A stretch of 64,000 bases of DNA from Coffea arabica (lineage: Eukaryota > Streptophyta > Magnoliopsida > Gentianales > Rubiaceae): NCBI RefSeq assembly GCF_036785885.1, contig NC_092323.1:6704501-6768500 (forward strand). The letters run 5' to 3'. Below the pieces are notes generated by a model, which saw nothing but the letters and a program-made list of their open reading frames with translations, had not been told where the DNA came from and ran no database searches. Positions within the stretch are counted from its first letter, which is position 1; each line of letters starts with the position of its first letter. Made by a program: the position numbers and the translations under genes. Shown here piece after piece: positions 45,895 to 58,855 of this stretch.

Positions 45895-47738
45895 ATTATT
45901 GTTTTTTAGAAGCCTTGTGGGGTCTACACAGATCATTATCATCATCTAAGGTGGAGTATTTTACCGGGTCAAAGCTGGACCACATCCAGTCCACCGGCAT
46001 ACTTTACTCAACGTCATACTTTTTATGCTCCTTGCTCGCGACGCGAGGCCCGGTTACTGATCAGACGCCCGCCCACTCTCACCTTTTGAAAGAGCGACCA
46101 TAATCCCAAGAATGGCTGTTTTAGGCTAATGTTGAGTTATTCCTTTTTTTGGCACCAGCAGGATGTAAACTTAGAGGCGAAATTCACCGGGCAAAGGCCA
46201 AAAGTTGAAACAAAAACCTTTTAGGAACCGACTAACGGGTCATTCTGTAGAGCACTTTAAAATCAACTAGCTTAGCTTGCATGTTATGGGGCGACTCAAA
46301 ACCAAATCAAACTGCAAATGTGATTTTTCAATGATACAAATTAATTGTGTATATTATGTATCGTATGTTGTGTGTTATGTATCGAACATGGACCATTAAA
46401 TTTGAGGGAGTAATTCGAAGGGATGCAGCAAAATATTTCACCTTCAACTCATTTAATCATCACATACAATTTGGACTTGTGTCATTGAGGACTGTGTACC
46501 GTTATAAATATTAGGCGTCATTGGGTCTATCGTCCCAGAAGTTATTAGTTTAAAGAGTGAGACTCTCCTTTACGCTTATAATCAAACATTATACTTCTCC
46601 AATCGATATGGGCTATGTTTCCTATACTTTTCCTCTTTGTATTTTATATAAAGTGCTAATTCTTTAACAAACCATGATTTCAGATAGGAAAAATATAAGA
46701 TGCAAGTGACATATGTAATAGGAATGGCCAAGACAACTCCAACCTAGAGGCTAGATCACTAAAGAGAAACAAGACGAAATTATTTCACCAAAACTATTCT
46801 TCCCTTCGTGGGCCTCGGTTGGAGAAAATGAAAAGAAAGAAAAGCATAACGAAAGTGAAAGGGCAAAAAGTGTAATTGCCAGGTTTCCCCGCACTACGCT
46901 TTAAAGTACATTTGTCACAAATTGAGAAATAAGAGAGAGTTAGCTTCATCGAATTATTCATTTCTTGGTATGGCTGAAAAATAAGGTGCACTTGGTTAAA
47001 TGCCAGTTCCCTATCCATTGGAGGCAGCAACATCTGTTGTACAGAGCATGCAAGAAGCCGACTTTGCTGGCAAAAGAATTATAACTGGATTGACTTGTCA
47101 AATCAAATCCAGGAAGTTGGAAAAGTAGCTGTTTGGGACCAAAAGCGAACAATACGCAGGCCACGGTCAGCAATTTACAATGCATCATCCGTATCCTCTC
47201 AAGTCTCACCCGTGCAAAACAAATGATCCATATCCATAACCAATTATGTATTCATATACTCGGATCTTGCAGCCATTCCACCAATAGAATTGAGGGCCAT
47301 AATACAGAAACGACACAGCTGTCGTGGTTCTAGTTACTCCTATCAGGCAACGGCATGCAAAATTCCTAGTGGATCAGCTTCAATTTGGTCTTTTACAGGC
47401 TACTAGTACGTGCGCACAAGCCCCTTCTGGTATTCGTTGCAAGAAACCAACGTCAGCTACGTCCCTCTGCAACTGCCTCTGCATCATAACTTCTTTTCAA
47501 CTTTTCCTCCCAGGTTTGTGTACAAATCTTTGAAATTATGGATAATACTACACACCTCATTAGTGGATACACGCATCCTTGGAACTATGTCTGCAAAATT
47601 GTCATAGAAAAGCAATATTTGAGCTTTTGACACATATTAGCACTTCTGGTTAGATTTCTTGAGAATTCAGAAAAACGTGCACTTTTCTTGAGGACCAACG
47701 AAAAAGTCTGTCTTTGAGAGTAATTGGGCTTCATTTGT
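45895..47738. other. Intergenic and PP2-A10-like upstream region
   Basis: No gene can be supported. The frames at 45915-46103, 46794-47209 and 47133-47607 are short, overlap each other on both strands and carry no domain. The last 200 bases are probably promoter and leader of the next gene. Confidence 0.5.
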
Positions 47739-48998
47739 ATGGATTTGGATTTCTTGAAGTGGGGTTTTGATTATACTAAGAAGAAGAAGAAGTGGGTTCT
47801 TGCCTTTGGTGCATTTTATGGCGCATATAAATTCTATCACTTGCCTTCTGTGGTAAAGAAGAGGAAAAGATTGTCAAAGCTCTTGGGCGCCCTTGTCGCC
47901 GTAGCTGAGATGGTGTCTGATTCAGCGGAGGCAGTTGGTGTCGTTTCTAGAGATTTAAAAGAGTTCATACAATCTGATTCTGATCAAATTCCCAGTAGTT
48001 TGAGGCAAATATCGAAGATTACTAGGTCAGATGAGATTTCAGGGTCTCTGATGAGGATTACTACTGCTCTGACTGTGGGAATATTGCGTGGTAATAGGCA
48101 GGAGAAACTGACGAGTGGCGGTTCCATCAGTCCAAAATCAGATTTTTCTGACAGAATATTGGATAAGCTTTTTTCGGAGGCAGGCTCTGGTTTTGCCTCT
48201 GTTGTTGTCGGCAGCTTTGCGAGGAATTTGGTTGTGACTTATTATTCGAATAAGCAATTGAATGGTTCCTCAAATGCGGATCATGATATTTATGAATCGA
48301 ACTCTACTGCTAAGTGGGTCAATTTGCTACTTGAGGATAAATGTCGAGAAGTGATTGGGGATTGTGTACAAATGTTCGTGAGTACAGCGGTTGCTGTTTT
48401 TCTTGACAAAACGATGGGCATCAATCCTTATGATGAACTCTTTTCTGGGATGACAAATCCCAAGCATGAATCTAAAGTAAAGGAAATGCTGTCATCATTG
48501 TGCAATGGTGCCGTAGAAACTCTTGTCAGGAGCTCTCACCAAGTTTTGGCTGATGCACATGGTAGGGATGCAGCCCACGATTCGAAATACCTACCTAGTG
48601 AATTTGTACTGAGCCCTAGTAAAGATCAAAAGGCTTTAATTCAGAGAAAATTGATGTCGTTTGGATCCAAACCAAGCAAATTATCCTGTGAGAGTGAAGA
48701 CAGTGGGTGGATGAGGAAGATGTCTTCCACTTTGGCAGTTCCGAACAACAGGAGACTTGTACTTGATGTAACTGGAAGGGTGACGTTTGAAAGCGTGAGG
48801 TCTTTTCTGGAATTTCTACTTGAAAAGATAGCCGAGAGTTTGAGATGTAGCGTTGATGCTATCCATGAGGAGGTGATTGATAGGGGGATCGAAGTTGTTC
48901 AACACGTCAGTAGAAAGTCTTCTGCCGCTGCTTCCATATGCCTTTGCTTATGTTTGCACATTCTGAGTAGTCCATGGATTTTGGTTCCGACATATTAA
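47739..48998 (+). CDS. PP2A10: PHLOEM PROTEIN 2-LIKE A10-type protein
   Basis: Single exon, 419 residues, stop TAA. The frame is open five codons upstream but only from a TTG; the first ATG, at 47739, gives MDLDFLKWGFDYTKKKKKW, as expected for the family. A short hydrophobic segment follows (VLAFGAFYGAYKFY), then the basic KKRKRLSKLLGALV and the well-conserved region SDSAEAVGVVSRDLKEFIQSD (read in pieces). The C-terminus is hydrophobic (SICLCLCLHILSSPWILV), probably membrane-associated. Despite the name the protein has no PP2 lectin domain that I can see, and its function is unknown. Length is close to family members. Confidence in family is high, in the name moderate. Confidence 0.88.
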   Translation: MDLDFLKWGFDYTKKKKKWVLAFGAFYGAYKFYHLPSVVKKRKRLSKLLGALVAVAEMVSDSAEAVGVVSRDLKEFIQSDSDQIPSSLRQISKITRSDEISGSLMRITTALTVGILRGNRQEKLTSGGSISPKSDFSDRILDKLFSEAGSGFASVVVGSFARNLVVTYYSNKQLNGSSNADHDIYESNSTAKWVNLLLEDKCREVIGDCVQMFVSTAVAVFLDKTMGINPYDELFSGMTNPKHESKVKEMLSSLCNGAVETLVRSSHQVLADAHGRDAAHDSKYLPSEFVLSPSKDQKALIQRKLMSFGSKPSKLSCESEDSGWMRKMSSTLAVPNNRRLVLDVTGRVTFESVRSFLEFLLEKIAESLRCSVDAIHEEVIDRGIEVVQHVSRKSSAAASICLCLCLHILSSPWILVPTY

Positions 48999-49669
48999 TC
49001 GGTTATCCTGTGTTTGGTATTGGTCGCAGCTCACTAGATTCTTTCCCCGAGTTCATCTTGGGCTTTATACTTGCACGTATAGCTGCCGTGAATATGTGGA
49101 AGAATATTGCTTACATCTCAATTGCATCACCTGTTCATCTTCCCTCTACTTTCTACGTCGGGTAAATTTCACTCGGTTATGTTCAGGAAACTACGTAAGA
49201 GAATTACTTGGTCTTACCTTGATTTCATTATGCAGTTTTGGCTTGTAACAGAAGCAAGCGGCGTCAGCAGAAAGCATTGAGCTGTTGCCAGCTTCTGAAA
49301 TCGTTAACTTGGATATTATAATCTTAAATGTGTAGTACAATTCGTTTCTGATACACTAAGAAACTCCTCAATTGCATATAAATCTTCTACATATGTTTGG
49401 CCATAGTAGAATCAAGCTTAAAGCAAATGAAAAACAATAAAACACCTTGAATCCTAGATACCAATGACATGATTCATTTTGTAACACAAACTTCTGGAGT
49501 TGAACGGGTCCGCCAAAACCATAACCAGATGGCAGATACTGGTATCCCTAAAAGAAGTTGATGGGCAAACTGCCTCCCGGAGGCAACATTCGTTGCTGTT
49601 ATCAGTTCTTAAGAGACTTGGATGAATCACAATATCATGGCCCTGTATACTTTTGAGGAGATTATATCA
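48999..49669. other. 3' flanks of two convergent genes
   Basis: Probable 3' untranslated sequence of the PP2-A10-like gene (+) and the 55-aa gene (-). The frame at 48974-49165 overlaps the upstream stop in another phase and looks incidental. Confidence 0.55.
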
Positions 49670-51675
49670 TCAGCTATGAGAAGCTTGCTTATTCTCTTTT
49701 GCTGCCGCCTCTTCTTTAAGTTTCTTCTTCCAGTAGTCATCAAGTGGAGGTCCAAAAATAGCTTTTCCAGAGACGACCCCAATCCTGCAGAACAAATCAT
49801 TCAGCAATTAATATTAGATACTTGAATTGTGCATGAATTACAGAATCAGTTAACTTGATGAACAAATGACTAAACTTTTAGGTTAGAGTGCTAGAAAGAG
49901 TTTAGGTCCTCAGAATGGTGACTTCATAACTTTTACAAAGACCTTGCTTGATGCTCCATCCATTCTGGGATATCAAGACTAATAAATGGCTATTAGGAAG
50001 TCGGGTCTGCGCCACTTTCTGTCACCCCAACATTGGGAGAGAATCTACGGCTCTATTAATATCAACTTAGGACATTGTCCACTGCTCGCATCCATCTACT
50101 GTATTACCCGAAAATGCTTCACAACTGCTGAATTCTCCCTTTCAGTGATTGTGCCATAAAAGCTAATTATTAACAGCTTTAGCAAAAGGCTTAGTCACAA
50201 CAAACATGTCTACCAAAACAGCTATGTAATGCACATGACATCGGTCAAAACAGAGGTGAAGCCAGCGAGAAACACCCAAGCAAATGCAGCAAGCCAAGCC
50301 AAGCGTCAAACAAAGGCAATCAGGATATCAAAAAATCTTCGTATAGAAACTGAATCTAGCAAGATTCTCAAGGAATACTGACTTCTCAACATTCTTTCCA
50401 CCCAAAATGGAGGGTGAAGTCTGAATAATCTGAAGGCTGTTGTTCAACACAACATACAGTCAAAATATTAAGTTTTTGTTAGGATTTAAACCTGCATTAA
50501 GAATTTCACCAACACACTTGGACAAGAAGCACAGCTTTGGTTCCACCACACTTGTTAAGCCGTAGATACTGAAATAAGGTTTCCATTCGCAAAATCATTT
50601 TAGAAGCACAGGTGTATCTTCAAAGAAGCATTTCCTACCAGACAAGCAAATGACAAATTGACTCTTTTTAACCGCATAAATGCATCCCAACTAGTATTCC
50701 CGTATGACAAATTCAACAGCACCCTCGATTGAGTATGGCCTGTCCAATTTACCACATATATCAGAAACATTCTAAAACCTTGAGGGAATTACTAACAGCA
50801 CTGAAAACCTGTACGAGTTTCATGTTGTGACACTGACATCCAAATACCAAGCATCAAGCCTTTAAGAACCATACCAGTCTCACTTCATTGACCAGCACTA
50901 AAGTTCAGGGGTATGACATTCAGCAGGCAGTTCCTCTATGCAAACTCAAATTTTAACAGCAGCACATAATCTCTCAATATTCAATACATATTACTCTTCG
51001 CTATCTTCAAAATGCCTATGGTCTCCTCATTTCTTTTCTACATTTATCAGAAATGATTTTATCAGTGTAAATGCCCACAAAGAGCATGGATCATGTTTTC
51101 ATGACTAACCCAAGTTTTTATAGGTAATGCTACTTATCTAAAGTTCCTGATTACCATTTGAGACAACACTGAATTAAAGAGGCCTCTCAACATGAATATC
51201 ACTAATCAATACCATCTAACTCCTATTCAAGAAAAATTGTCCTTGCTAGCGTGCCATTGCAAATCAGTTTATTCTTGCCAGAGTGCCTATACTTCACTCA
51301 TGAAGTCTAACCTCTCCCAATTAATACTGTGAATTTAACCATCATTCTCCAATAATAACCACAGTTAGCATTTGTTTATTCTACGAATTTTTGGGCACAA
51401 CACCATACCTCGAAACTTCATGCCATAATAAAAGCAACAAATTTTCACTGGCTTGAAATTAAATAGCTATGACTCGTTCAGAAGCATTCAGGGGAAGAAA
51501 AGGCATAAAAATTTCCAATCTTGAATCGCAGCCAATTCACATAGCAGGGGAGCACTCAAGCAAATCTACACATAGACATACACAAATTCAAGAAAAAATA
51601 AGAACAAGGCATGGAAGCTTACACAACAGCTCCGATAACCAAAGGAAACGACAAAAACCTCCTTCTCCCGAACAT
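49670..51675 (-). CDS. 55-residue single-pass membrane protein, two exons
   Basis: Exon 1 is 51623-51675 (ATG, 17 codons plus GT) with donor GT|GTAAGC. Exon 2 is 49670-49784 after acceptor CTGCAG and ends TGA. The joined codon GT+G encodes Val. The product starts MFGRRRFLSFPLVIGAVVIG and continues VVSGKAIFGPPLDDYWKKK, ending in a charged EEAAAKEN tail. A basic start, one hydrophobic segment (residues 8-24), a Pro-Pro turn and a DYW-KKK boundary suggest a small organelle membrane protein. The layout recalls mitochondrial small integral membrane proteins, but that is only a topological resemblance. The intron is 1838 bases. The leader upstream carries a GGA repeat (51718-51745). Confidence 0.75.
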
Positions 51676-54446
51676 TTATCAGGCTTTGGATCAACACTTC
51701 CAAGCCGAAAGGAGACTCCGTCTTCCTCCTCCTCCTCCTCCTCTGCAGATTTCAGAAAGTTCCTCTCTGACTCCTGACGCTGTTGATGATTCGGGCCATC
51801 ACATATTTTTTTTTATCACCGGCCCAATACTCTTTATAAATGGGCTTCGGTTTGGGCTCAGTGTGGTTTAACTTCAGTCCAATTTCGTTTATGTTCGTAA
51901 TTTTTCATCTTGCTCGAATTATTTATCCTACATGTGTCTTTCTTTTATTATTGTGACTAGCATTTGTGGCACATGCATTATTTGGCTGACGGTTGCCAAA
52001 AAAGTAAGTGTATCGAATGAAATGAGTAGAAAGGAGAGAGGGTGGAAAATTACAAACTTAGGCCTTTTTTCTTTTTTTTTTTCTCCTTTTAGATGATGTA
52101 GTGTCGCATTAAATGGGGTAAAATATGTGAGTTGGTAGATTTTTTTTCCAGCATACCCTAATAGGGGGGGTAGGGGGGGTGAGATGCCAGCCAAATTTTA
52201 TTAAAGTAAAAAATTAAAATTGAAGGGGAACATACACCTAACCTTCCATTACATTACATGACTCTTACTTGAAACTTTAAACAAGGAATACTCCAATAAA
52301 TCCTAAGAAACATCTCAACTTCTACGTTAATTTTGGAGTGGTCGGTTAATTTTGGTTCAAAGGTTTAGAGGGTAGAGAAAACTTGTGTTAAACCAAATCA
52401 ATTTGAATTATTAGAAATTAAAGTGCAAATAATAATAGAACACTTGATGCAATATTAAAGGTGGCATTGGATTGGCATAGAAAATATGTCACCTAGGATC
52501 TCAAGTGGTGGCACCCCTCCATAGAATAATTAAACTAATGGAATGATACCCACCAAAGCATTATTAGTTGAAGCGGCAAGCAGTCATTTGATGATTCAAC
52601 TTGGACCGATTGCAGGAAACGTTGTAAACTATCATTTGACCGAATCTGGGTTGGTGGCTGGGCTTTCACATGTACTACTACTACTTGCATTCTCCCATGC
52701 AAACCGTGGGATTATTAGGGCAATATTTCTGCAATGGCCGCACCATGTTTCCATCTCCTAATCCAAACCCCCCCCCCCCCCCCCCCCCCCAAACCACAAA
52801 ACCAAAAAAAAAAAAAAGAAAAGAGCAACTTTGACTACTGCTGTTTCAGGAGAATTTAATGTCGAAGATAGGTCTGCAACTGGACTACTTAGAATCCAAT
52901 TGGCATGTACACCGAAACAGATCCAAATTTCATAATGTAAATGAACTGATACTGGTTCAATTGGTGATAAACGAGTAATAATGGAACAGTAATGGTAGCA
53001 ACATACACACTGACGAGTTATCTAATCTGCATCAGACATCAGAGGAGGGAGAGCTCCGCTGTGCGTGAAGATAAGATATCAGGCCGCTGTTGCAGAGACA
53101 ACATTTCATTTAGGTTCAGGACCACCTCCCAGAACATACCCAAATCCTTCTATTCGCATTGTAAGCCGCAAGGTTTCGGCTAAATGTATGATGAGGTGAA
53201 ATGAATGAATTGTTCTCGAGGAACTAACGGCTGCAATTCGGAGAAATTTTTATTGCGCTAATATTTATTACTGCAACCATTTAATAGTAGTAACCAGTAG
53301 TATAGTAATGGTCATTACTAGGTTGGAGTTACAATAATAATGTCTCAACTGTCAACCAACCTCATCAACATCAACCTGTGACCTTGGGTACTTGCTTTAA
53401 AATGTAGTTGTTTCCATTAAATTCTGAAAATGAACAAACAGATAAAATGTTCCTTTCTTCTGTACAATTTACTTCCAGTGCTGTGATCCCTATCGCTGTA
53501 AAAGTACGAAGCCACCTTGGAACAACGGATCACTGGTGTAGATGAGGATCCATAAATATGCAATTACGTGTGATTACTATTCAGTAATCATAAATATTCC
53601 TTTAGTTGACCCGTGAGCTTTCATTAATTGTTGCTTTGGGCGGACTCTGAAACCGAATGAAATACTAAAGTACTCAACTTGATTATATAGTATAGCAAGG
53701 CGTCTCTGTTAAAGTTGATTGAGTTACAGGTTATGCCCCCGGAGGCTACTGGCTACGGTGTATGTATTTGGTCGAACGTTTTTTTATTCCCGTTTAATTG
53801 ACTTTTGAATCTAAGTCAACCACACGGAACTGGAGTCTTCAGAGTCAGCTCCTCTTACTGCTTTACCGACCTCCTTTTTTTTTTTTTTGGTAACTAACTT
53901 GCTATTTATTTATTTTTTTCTCTTCTCTTTTCGGGTAGGTCATTTTTTTCACCGGGAACATCATCATCGTCTTTGGTAGTTCTTTTAGGTCGCGGTGTAT
54001 AAACGTATCAAAGGCAACCAGCAGCGGAGAGATTGTATATTTCAGGAAACCGATCATTCCTGCTAAAAATACAGTCAGCAAAGAGAAGAAATTGCTGCAA
54101 TGGATGAAAGACTGTAATTACAGGTGTTTCGCATACGAAGAAAGAGATATTATTCCTCATTTCTATCCACAAAAAGAGAGAGAAACTGAGAGATCCTAAG
54201 GAATTTAACGCATCCTGAGTACATGAGTCTGTTCAGAAATCCAGGCACCAAGCACTAAACAGGCAGTTTTTAATAGCAGTGGTCAGAAATTAACTAGCAA
54301 AACAAGATTATACTTGAGCCAAGTCAATCACGTCTAATGATCACATGTTTTTCAGGTCACTGGAATCGAAGTTTGCATGATCATAGAAGTTGTACAAGCA
54401 GCTATTTGCCTATAGGTAACAACCAAAAATGTCTTTCCTTGAATTA
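51676..54446. other. Intergenic, no supported gene
   Basis: It includes the leader and promoter of the 55-aa gene, a G-rich stretch (two G7 runs near 52164-52179), and a 23-base C homopolymer at 52768-52790 followed by poly-A. The frame at 52543-52761 has hydrophobic stretches but no start context or family. Sequence from 53000 to 54446 shows nothing recognisable. Confidence 0.5.
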
Positions 54447-54813
54447 CTACGGCTTATGATTCTGGGTATAGATGTAATCAAGATGAGCAGCAAGAGTCCT
54501 CCTCATCAAACATTCTTCCTCCCCAACTCCTCCGCAAGTTTCTTCCATCTCTGCTTGCTTTGCTTCTACCTCCTGCAGAAATAAATCGAATACGAGCACC
54601 CCATCAGAAAAAAAGATGAGCATAAAGACCATCTCAGCATGTCTGCAGAGGTGAAAACTTGAAAAACAGGGGAACAGAGAATTAGACACTTACGTGTTGC
54701 TGAGTTTTCATCAGGGTGGCATCAACAAAAGCCGGCTCAGGACGACCAGCAAAAGATAGTGACAGAAAGCTGAAAAGAAGGGCTACTGTGAAGAAGGATA
54801 CAAACTTAGCCAT
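54447..54813 (-). CDS. PSK: Phytosulfokine precursor
   Basis: Two exons, 54694-54813 and 54447-54572, phase 0 junction (donor CAC|GTAAGT, acceptor CTGCAG), give 81 residues. The start [20 protein letters not shown] is a secretory signal peptide, with cleavage likely after SFA (residue 22). Exon 2 carries the conserved Cys residues ([14 protein letters not shown]), then [17 protein letters not shown] is the phytosulfokine pentapeptide; the preceding Asp is the usual signal for tyrosine sulfation and processing. The mature disulfated peptide is a secreted growth hormone sensed by PSK receptor kinases. Length and two-exon structure are typical. Which PSK paralogue it is cannot be told. Confidence 0.96.
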
Positions 54814-54910
54814 GTTTTTGCTCGCTTCAAAATAAGTAGTATATGTTGGTGGTAACTTGCTAGTGAGAGTTCTTAAAGACGCGCGCTGAGAAAGGGTCTG
54901 AAATAGCCTG

Positions 54911-54921
54911 AATATATATAG
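54911..54921 (-). promoter_or_regulatory. TATA box of the PSK gene
   Basis: CTATATATATT on the minus strand lies about 100 bases upstream of the PSK start codon, a normal distance for a plant core promoter with a short leader. Confidence 0.6.
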
Positions 54922-56477
54922 CGATTGATGATTGAAGGCCAACGCTGAAAGGTGGGTGTGAACTTGGAAGAGTAAAAGGGAGACTTTTAATGCCGCCGAA
55001 CAAAATAGTGAAAAGAAGAAAAATAAATAAATTGGAGAAACAGAAATTCTAGACGACCACAGAAATAACAAGGGGGAAAAAACAAGTCAGAAAACAGTTA
55101 AAAATCCAAATTCATTCCTAATGATGGCTTTGTTTGTCGCAAATTGGCGTAAGAATATAGGTGGTAGCTGACCAGAGTCAAATAGAGAATGAAGGTACAT
55201 GACAAAAGGCTCGGCCAAATCTCCTCCCTGAAAGAGTGATTTGGTGTTTGTTGTATTCACGAGGGATTAACAATTTGATAGTCAAGGTTAGCTCATATCA
55301 CCAAAGATCACTCCAATTATATATATATGCAATATAAATGGGAGTGGCTCTCGTGAAGACGGAACTTTCAGTAATGCAACGACGAAATTAGTAATACTTA
55401 TTTCGTTCCACCACGCAACTCGTGTCATTGGCAACTTATATATTTTTGTAACACTTCATCAGGTGACGTATTTGGAGGGGTTACTCTTATAAATTTCATT
55501 TTCGTTTTAAAAAAAAAGTTTATAAAATTCCTTAATTAATGTGCCTTGTTTTTTTTATTTATTATTTTTCAAGATTTTAGACGTGAGATGGTATATAGCA
55601 TGTTTGTTTTACTCGACAAAGTACTGTTCAGTTTCTTGGCTTCTGATTCATGGCGTGTTGCTCGGGTTTTTTTGACCCTCAATTTACAGAGGAAATCGAC
55701 AAGGACAAGAAACAACGTTTTACATGTAGTCCAATGGCTTTTGAAAACCTTTGGTTGACAGTCACGTTCTAGAATGTCCTGGAAAAGCTTTTACTCGTTT
55801 CCTGGGGATGGTGGCTGTGCTGGATCCTTGGTTTAACTCATGATGTCACGTTGAGGATCACAAAGAAATATTAGGCTGCTGCAGACCTTTTTTCGTCATG
55901 GATGGTAGCTAATTATGTGGATGATAGACTATAACCACTTAATTATGGGGAAATTTCTAATTTCTACCTGGTGCATCATTAATCTCGGCCGTTGACCAAT
56001 TAATCCTTCATCTCCGTTTCTGAAGCTGCTGGGGTCGGAGATTTCATCATTGCATAACACAATTTCAAAACGCAATCCCAAATTCTGATCAGTCGTTCCA
56101 TCTTTACGCGATTTATACCATGACATTACGATAAATTACTAGCAGTTTGTTTAGCACTCTGACGATAAACTTTAAGCTAGCTTAAAACGAGTCAAGTCCG
56201 TGTGCGTGTCTGTGTGGTGTTGGGGTTTATTTGATAGTAATTTCCAACATCTGCAGCACGAAAAATCTTAATCTATATCTGAGGTTATTTATTTGATCCA
56301 GCCTGTGGACTATAGTCACGGATTGAAAACGAAAAAAAAAGATGTCGTTGTTGTGATCACACTCCTGACGTTTGCAACACCTAAAAAATCGACCAGCTTT
56401 TGCTCGTCTGTTTGGGCGTTTTACGTTCATTCATCTTTGTGGTAGGGATTAAAAAGTGCACAGCAGTGCCTGTTGTT
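54922..56477. other. PSK upstream region, no supported gene
   Basis: AT-rich sequence. Short frames at 55546-55758 and 55929-56430 have no recognisable family. An (AT)n stretch lies near 55318-55328. Confidence 0.5.
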
Positions 56478-56485
56478 CTCCAAAC

Positions 56486-56886
56486 TATGGCTGCAATCGA
56501 CTCAAGCAACTCGCGAGCGCTAGCAGTTTGAGTCAGAGCTCGACTCTAGGTCGATCTACACTGAGCTCGAGCCGAGCATTAATATATACGAGTCGAATTC
56601 GAGCAACTATTTGTTAGGCTCAATTACTCGACGAATCACTTGAAGAGTTCGAGCTGATATAAAATTACAAAAAACCCCTACATCAATTAAAATCGAGTTG
56701 ATTTCGAGTTCGTCGCAAGCCAGAAATCGAGCCAAACTCACGAGTCAGAAATGAGCCGAGTTTGGACTTTCCTTTTCCTAAATCGAATCCAACTCGAGTT
56801 TTAATTTTTTGACTCGACGAGTTCGAATTCGAACTTGAACTCGCATATTGACAAGTCTAACTCGATTCTACTCGTTTGCAGCTCTA
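56486..56886. mobile_element. Small hAT-type MITE, 401 bp
   Basis: Ends are TATGGCTGCAATCGA and, as reverse complement, TAGAGCTGCAAACGA. The 8-bp flanks CTCCAAAC (56478-56485) and CTCTAAAC (56887-56894) differ at one base. The body is a mosaic of CGAG/CTCG words (GAGCTCGAGC and similar). TAGAGCTGCAAACGAG ends and 8-bp duplications fit a common plant hAT MITE group. Confidence 0.8.
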
Positions 56887-56894
56887 CTCTAAAC

Positions 56895-58446
56895 TAGAAA
56901 TCAAATTAAAAATTTTTAAAAAAAAAAACTCTAAATTGAATTTTCAAAAAAATCTCTTTGAATTAAAGTCCGCTTTCCAGAAGGGGATAACGACCGCACG
57001 ATTTGGAAACGGATTGCCATATAGCATTAGACGCAATTTCAAGGTACGTGTTTGAAATGTTAAAACATCAATCCTCCCACAATTAATGCACATAACACCT
57101 ATTACTTTTATACGGTACTTTAGGAGGACGTGTATTTTGGAATGTCGCACAATCCACGCATTTCCCCTAACAAAGTTCCCCACGATCCATTTCAAATTTT
57201 CTATGGATGGCCCATTTTGATGTGAATACTCAGATCTGATAGGCTTGAAGAGTATGCTTCTTTTTTTTTTTTTTGGCTTTTGGGATGTCTTGTTGGCCTT
57301 TTCATTTCTGAGAGATAAACATCACTAAAGTTAAAAATTACCGGTAATGAATAGTGAACAGCGTACGCAGACAAAAAGGATGAATATTAGTCCATCACGC
57401 AAGTTGCCACTAATGAACGGCGTCGTTATCAAATCAAAGCACCAATTAAGGCTTCGAAAGTACTACGGGTTCTTGATTAACGAATTCATTCAAAGATCAT
57501 ACATAGATAGATAGATTCTGCAGAATATCATATGGTAATAATCATGACTTCACATAACTACAACTTTCTTCTTAAAAGATTCTAGCTGACATTGGCCCAA
57601 GGTATTGCAACAAAAATAATCATCAGAATAGAATAGGTCTAAAGCCGGGCTGGCATGCCAAGTTGCCGACCGTTACCGCCCATTAAAAGACTAGAAATGC
57701 ATGTGCTACAACTTGTGCTAGTTCTAATCTTTGTTGCCTGCTCGGCGCTGATGGATGGGAGAAAGCATGTAGATTTATCGTTATCAACATGACTGTTGAC
57801 CCAAAAAAGAAACGAAGATTGTTAAGGGAATAAAGTGGAGAACAAAGTGAAAAAAAAGAAAGAGTGACTTTGGATAGACGAAATTGGAAAGCTATCAACC
57901 GAGAATCGCAGGTGTTTGTGAACGGTCGGCGCTGCGTTCAAACTTCAGAGGCCCAGTTCTCGACCTGATGAAGTCAAAAGATCTTCTTGTTTTAAATCCC
58001 TTTCGGCTGAAAAAGCATAATTTTGACCAAGTGCATTTTCTCGCGGTGAAATTAGAAAATTACCCAACATCTTTACAAGATTTGGCCATTGTGGAATCTG
58101 ATTTCCTGAGGTTCGCATGTACAAAATTATACCACGAAATGCAGGCATCCTATCATTGAATTTTCCGATATTGAGGTTGAATCAAATGGTGCCACTGGTC
58201 TGTTATGAAATGGGATCCCTGCATAATTTATGGACACAAGATTGCCCAAGCTGGAAGTGCAACCGTATGTAGCTCTATTAATGAACTAAACAGAGATTGG
58301 TTGAACCAACTATTTTTGGAGTAGTTGGCCACAGAGAGAGTCTGGTTCAAGTCAAGGAATCAAATTTTTTGACTTCTATTTTTCTTCAGAATTTTCTAGA
58401 AGTTCACCTGGTGATGGTTGAATCCGGACTTCTCCAATCCCATATA
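56895..58446. other. Intergenic, no firm gene
   Basis: The plus frame at 57884-58159 (91 codons) and minus frames at 56944-57195 and 57683-57898 have no recognisable domain. The plus frame overlaps another on the opposite strand, so neither is called. Confidence 0.45.
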
Positions 58447-58853
58447 CTCCCTCCATTTCATTTTAATAGTCATAGTTTTTTTTTCACACAATTTTAAAAA
58501 AGTAGTTAACTTTATTGGAAAACAAATGTAAGTTGCTATTTTTTTAAAATACCCTTACATTAAATAGAGTACAACTTTATATTAATTATTTATGAAAACT
58601 TGAATTGATGGTCAAGAAAGAATCAATCCTTATCCATATATTAATATATTTTGAAAAATCTACATGTATTAAATGGGGTAGGTTATATTCAATAATAATA
58701 TATATTAAATAAGATAATTTATACTAATAACAACCTACATTTAATATGATTATTTTAGAGAAATTAAAAGATAATTATATTCTTCAATTGAAAAGTAGTC
58801 TATAATTTGGGACAGGCGAAAAAAAAAGGACTATCAAAGTGAGACGGAGGGAG
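58447..58853. mobile_element. Stowaway-like (Tc1/Mariner) MITE, 407 bp
   Basis: It is flanked by TA on both sides (58445-58446, 58854-58855). Ends are CTCCCTCCATTTCATTTTAA and, as reverse complement, CTCCCTCCGTCTCACTTTGA, the standard plant Stowaway terminus. Long inverted arms include ATAGTCATAG/CTATCAAAG-like words. The interior is AT-rich and noncoding. Confidence 0.88.
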
Positions 58854-58855
58854 TA

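Noticed and set aside
47133..47607. Small genes upstream of the PP2-A10-like gene
   Set aside because: Overlapping short frames on both strands without domains, start context or splice signals.
52160..52180. G-quadruplex from two G7 runs
   Set aside because: Only two runs are present; folding would need each run to split, so the case is weak.
57884..58159. 91-codon plus frame
   Set aside because: No recognisable motif, overlapped by an equally long antisense frame, and no supporting splice or promoter signal.
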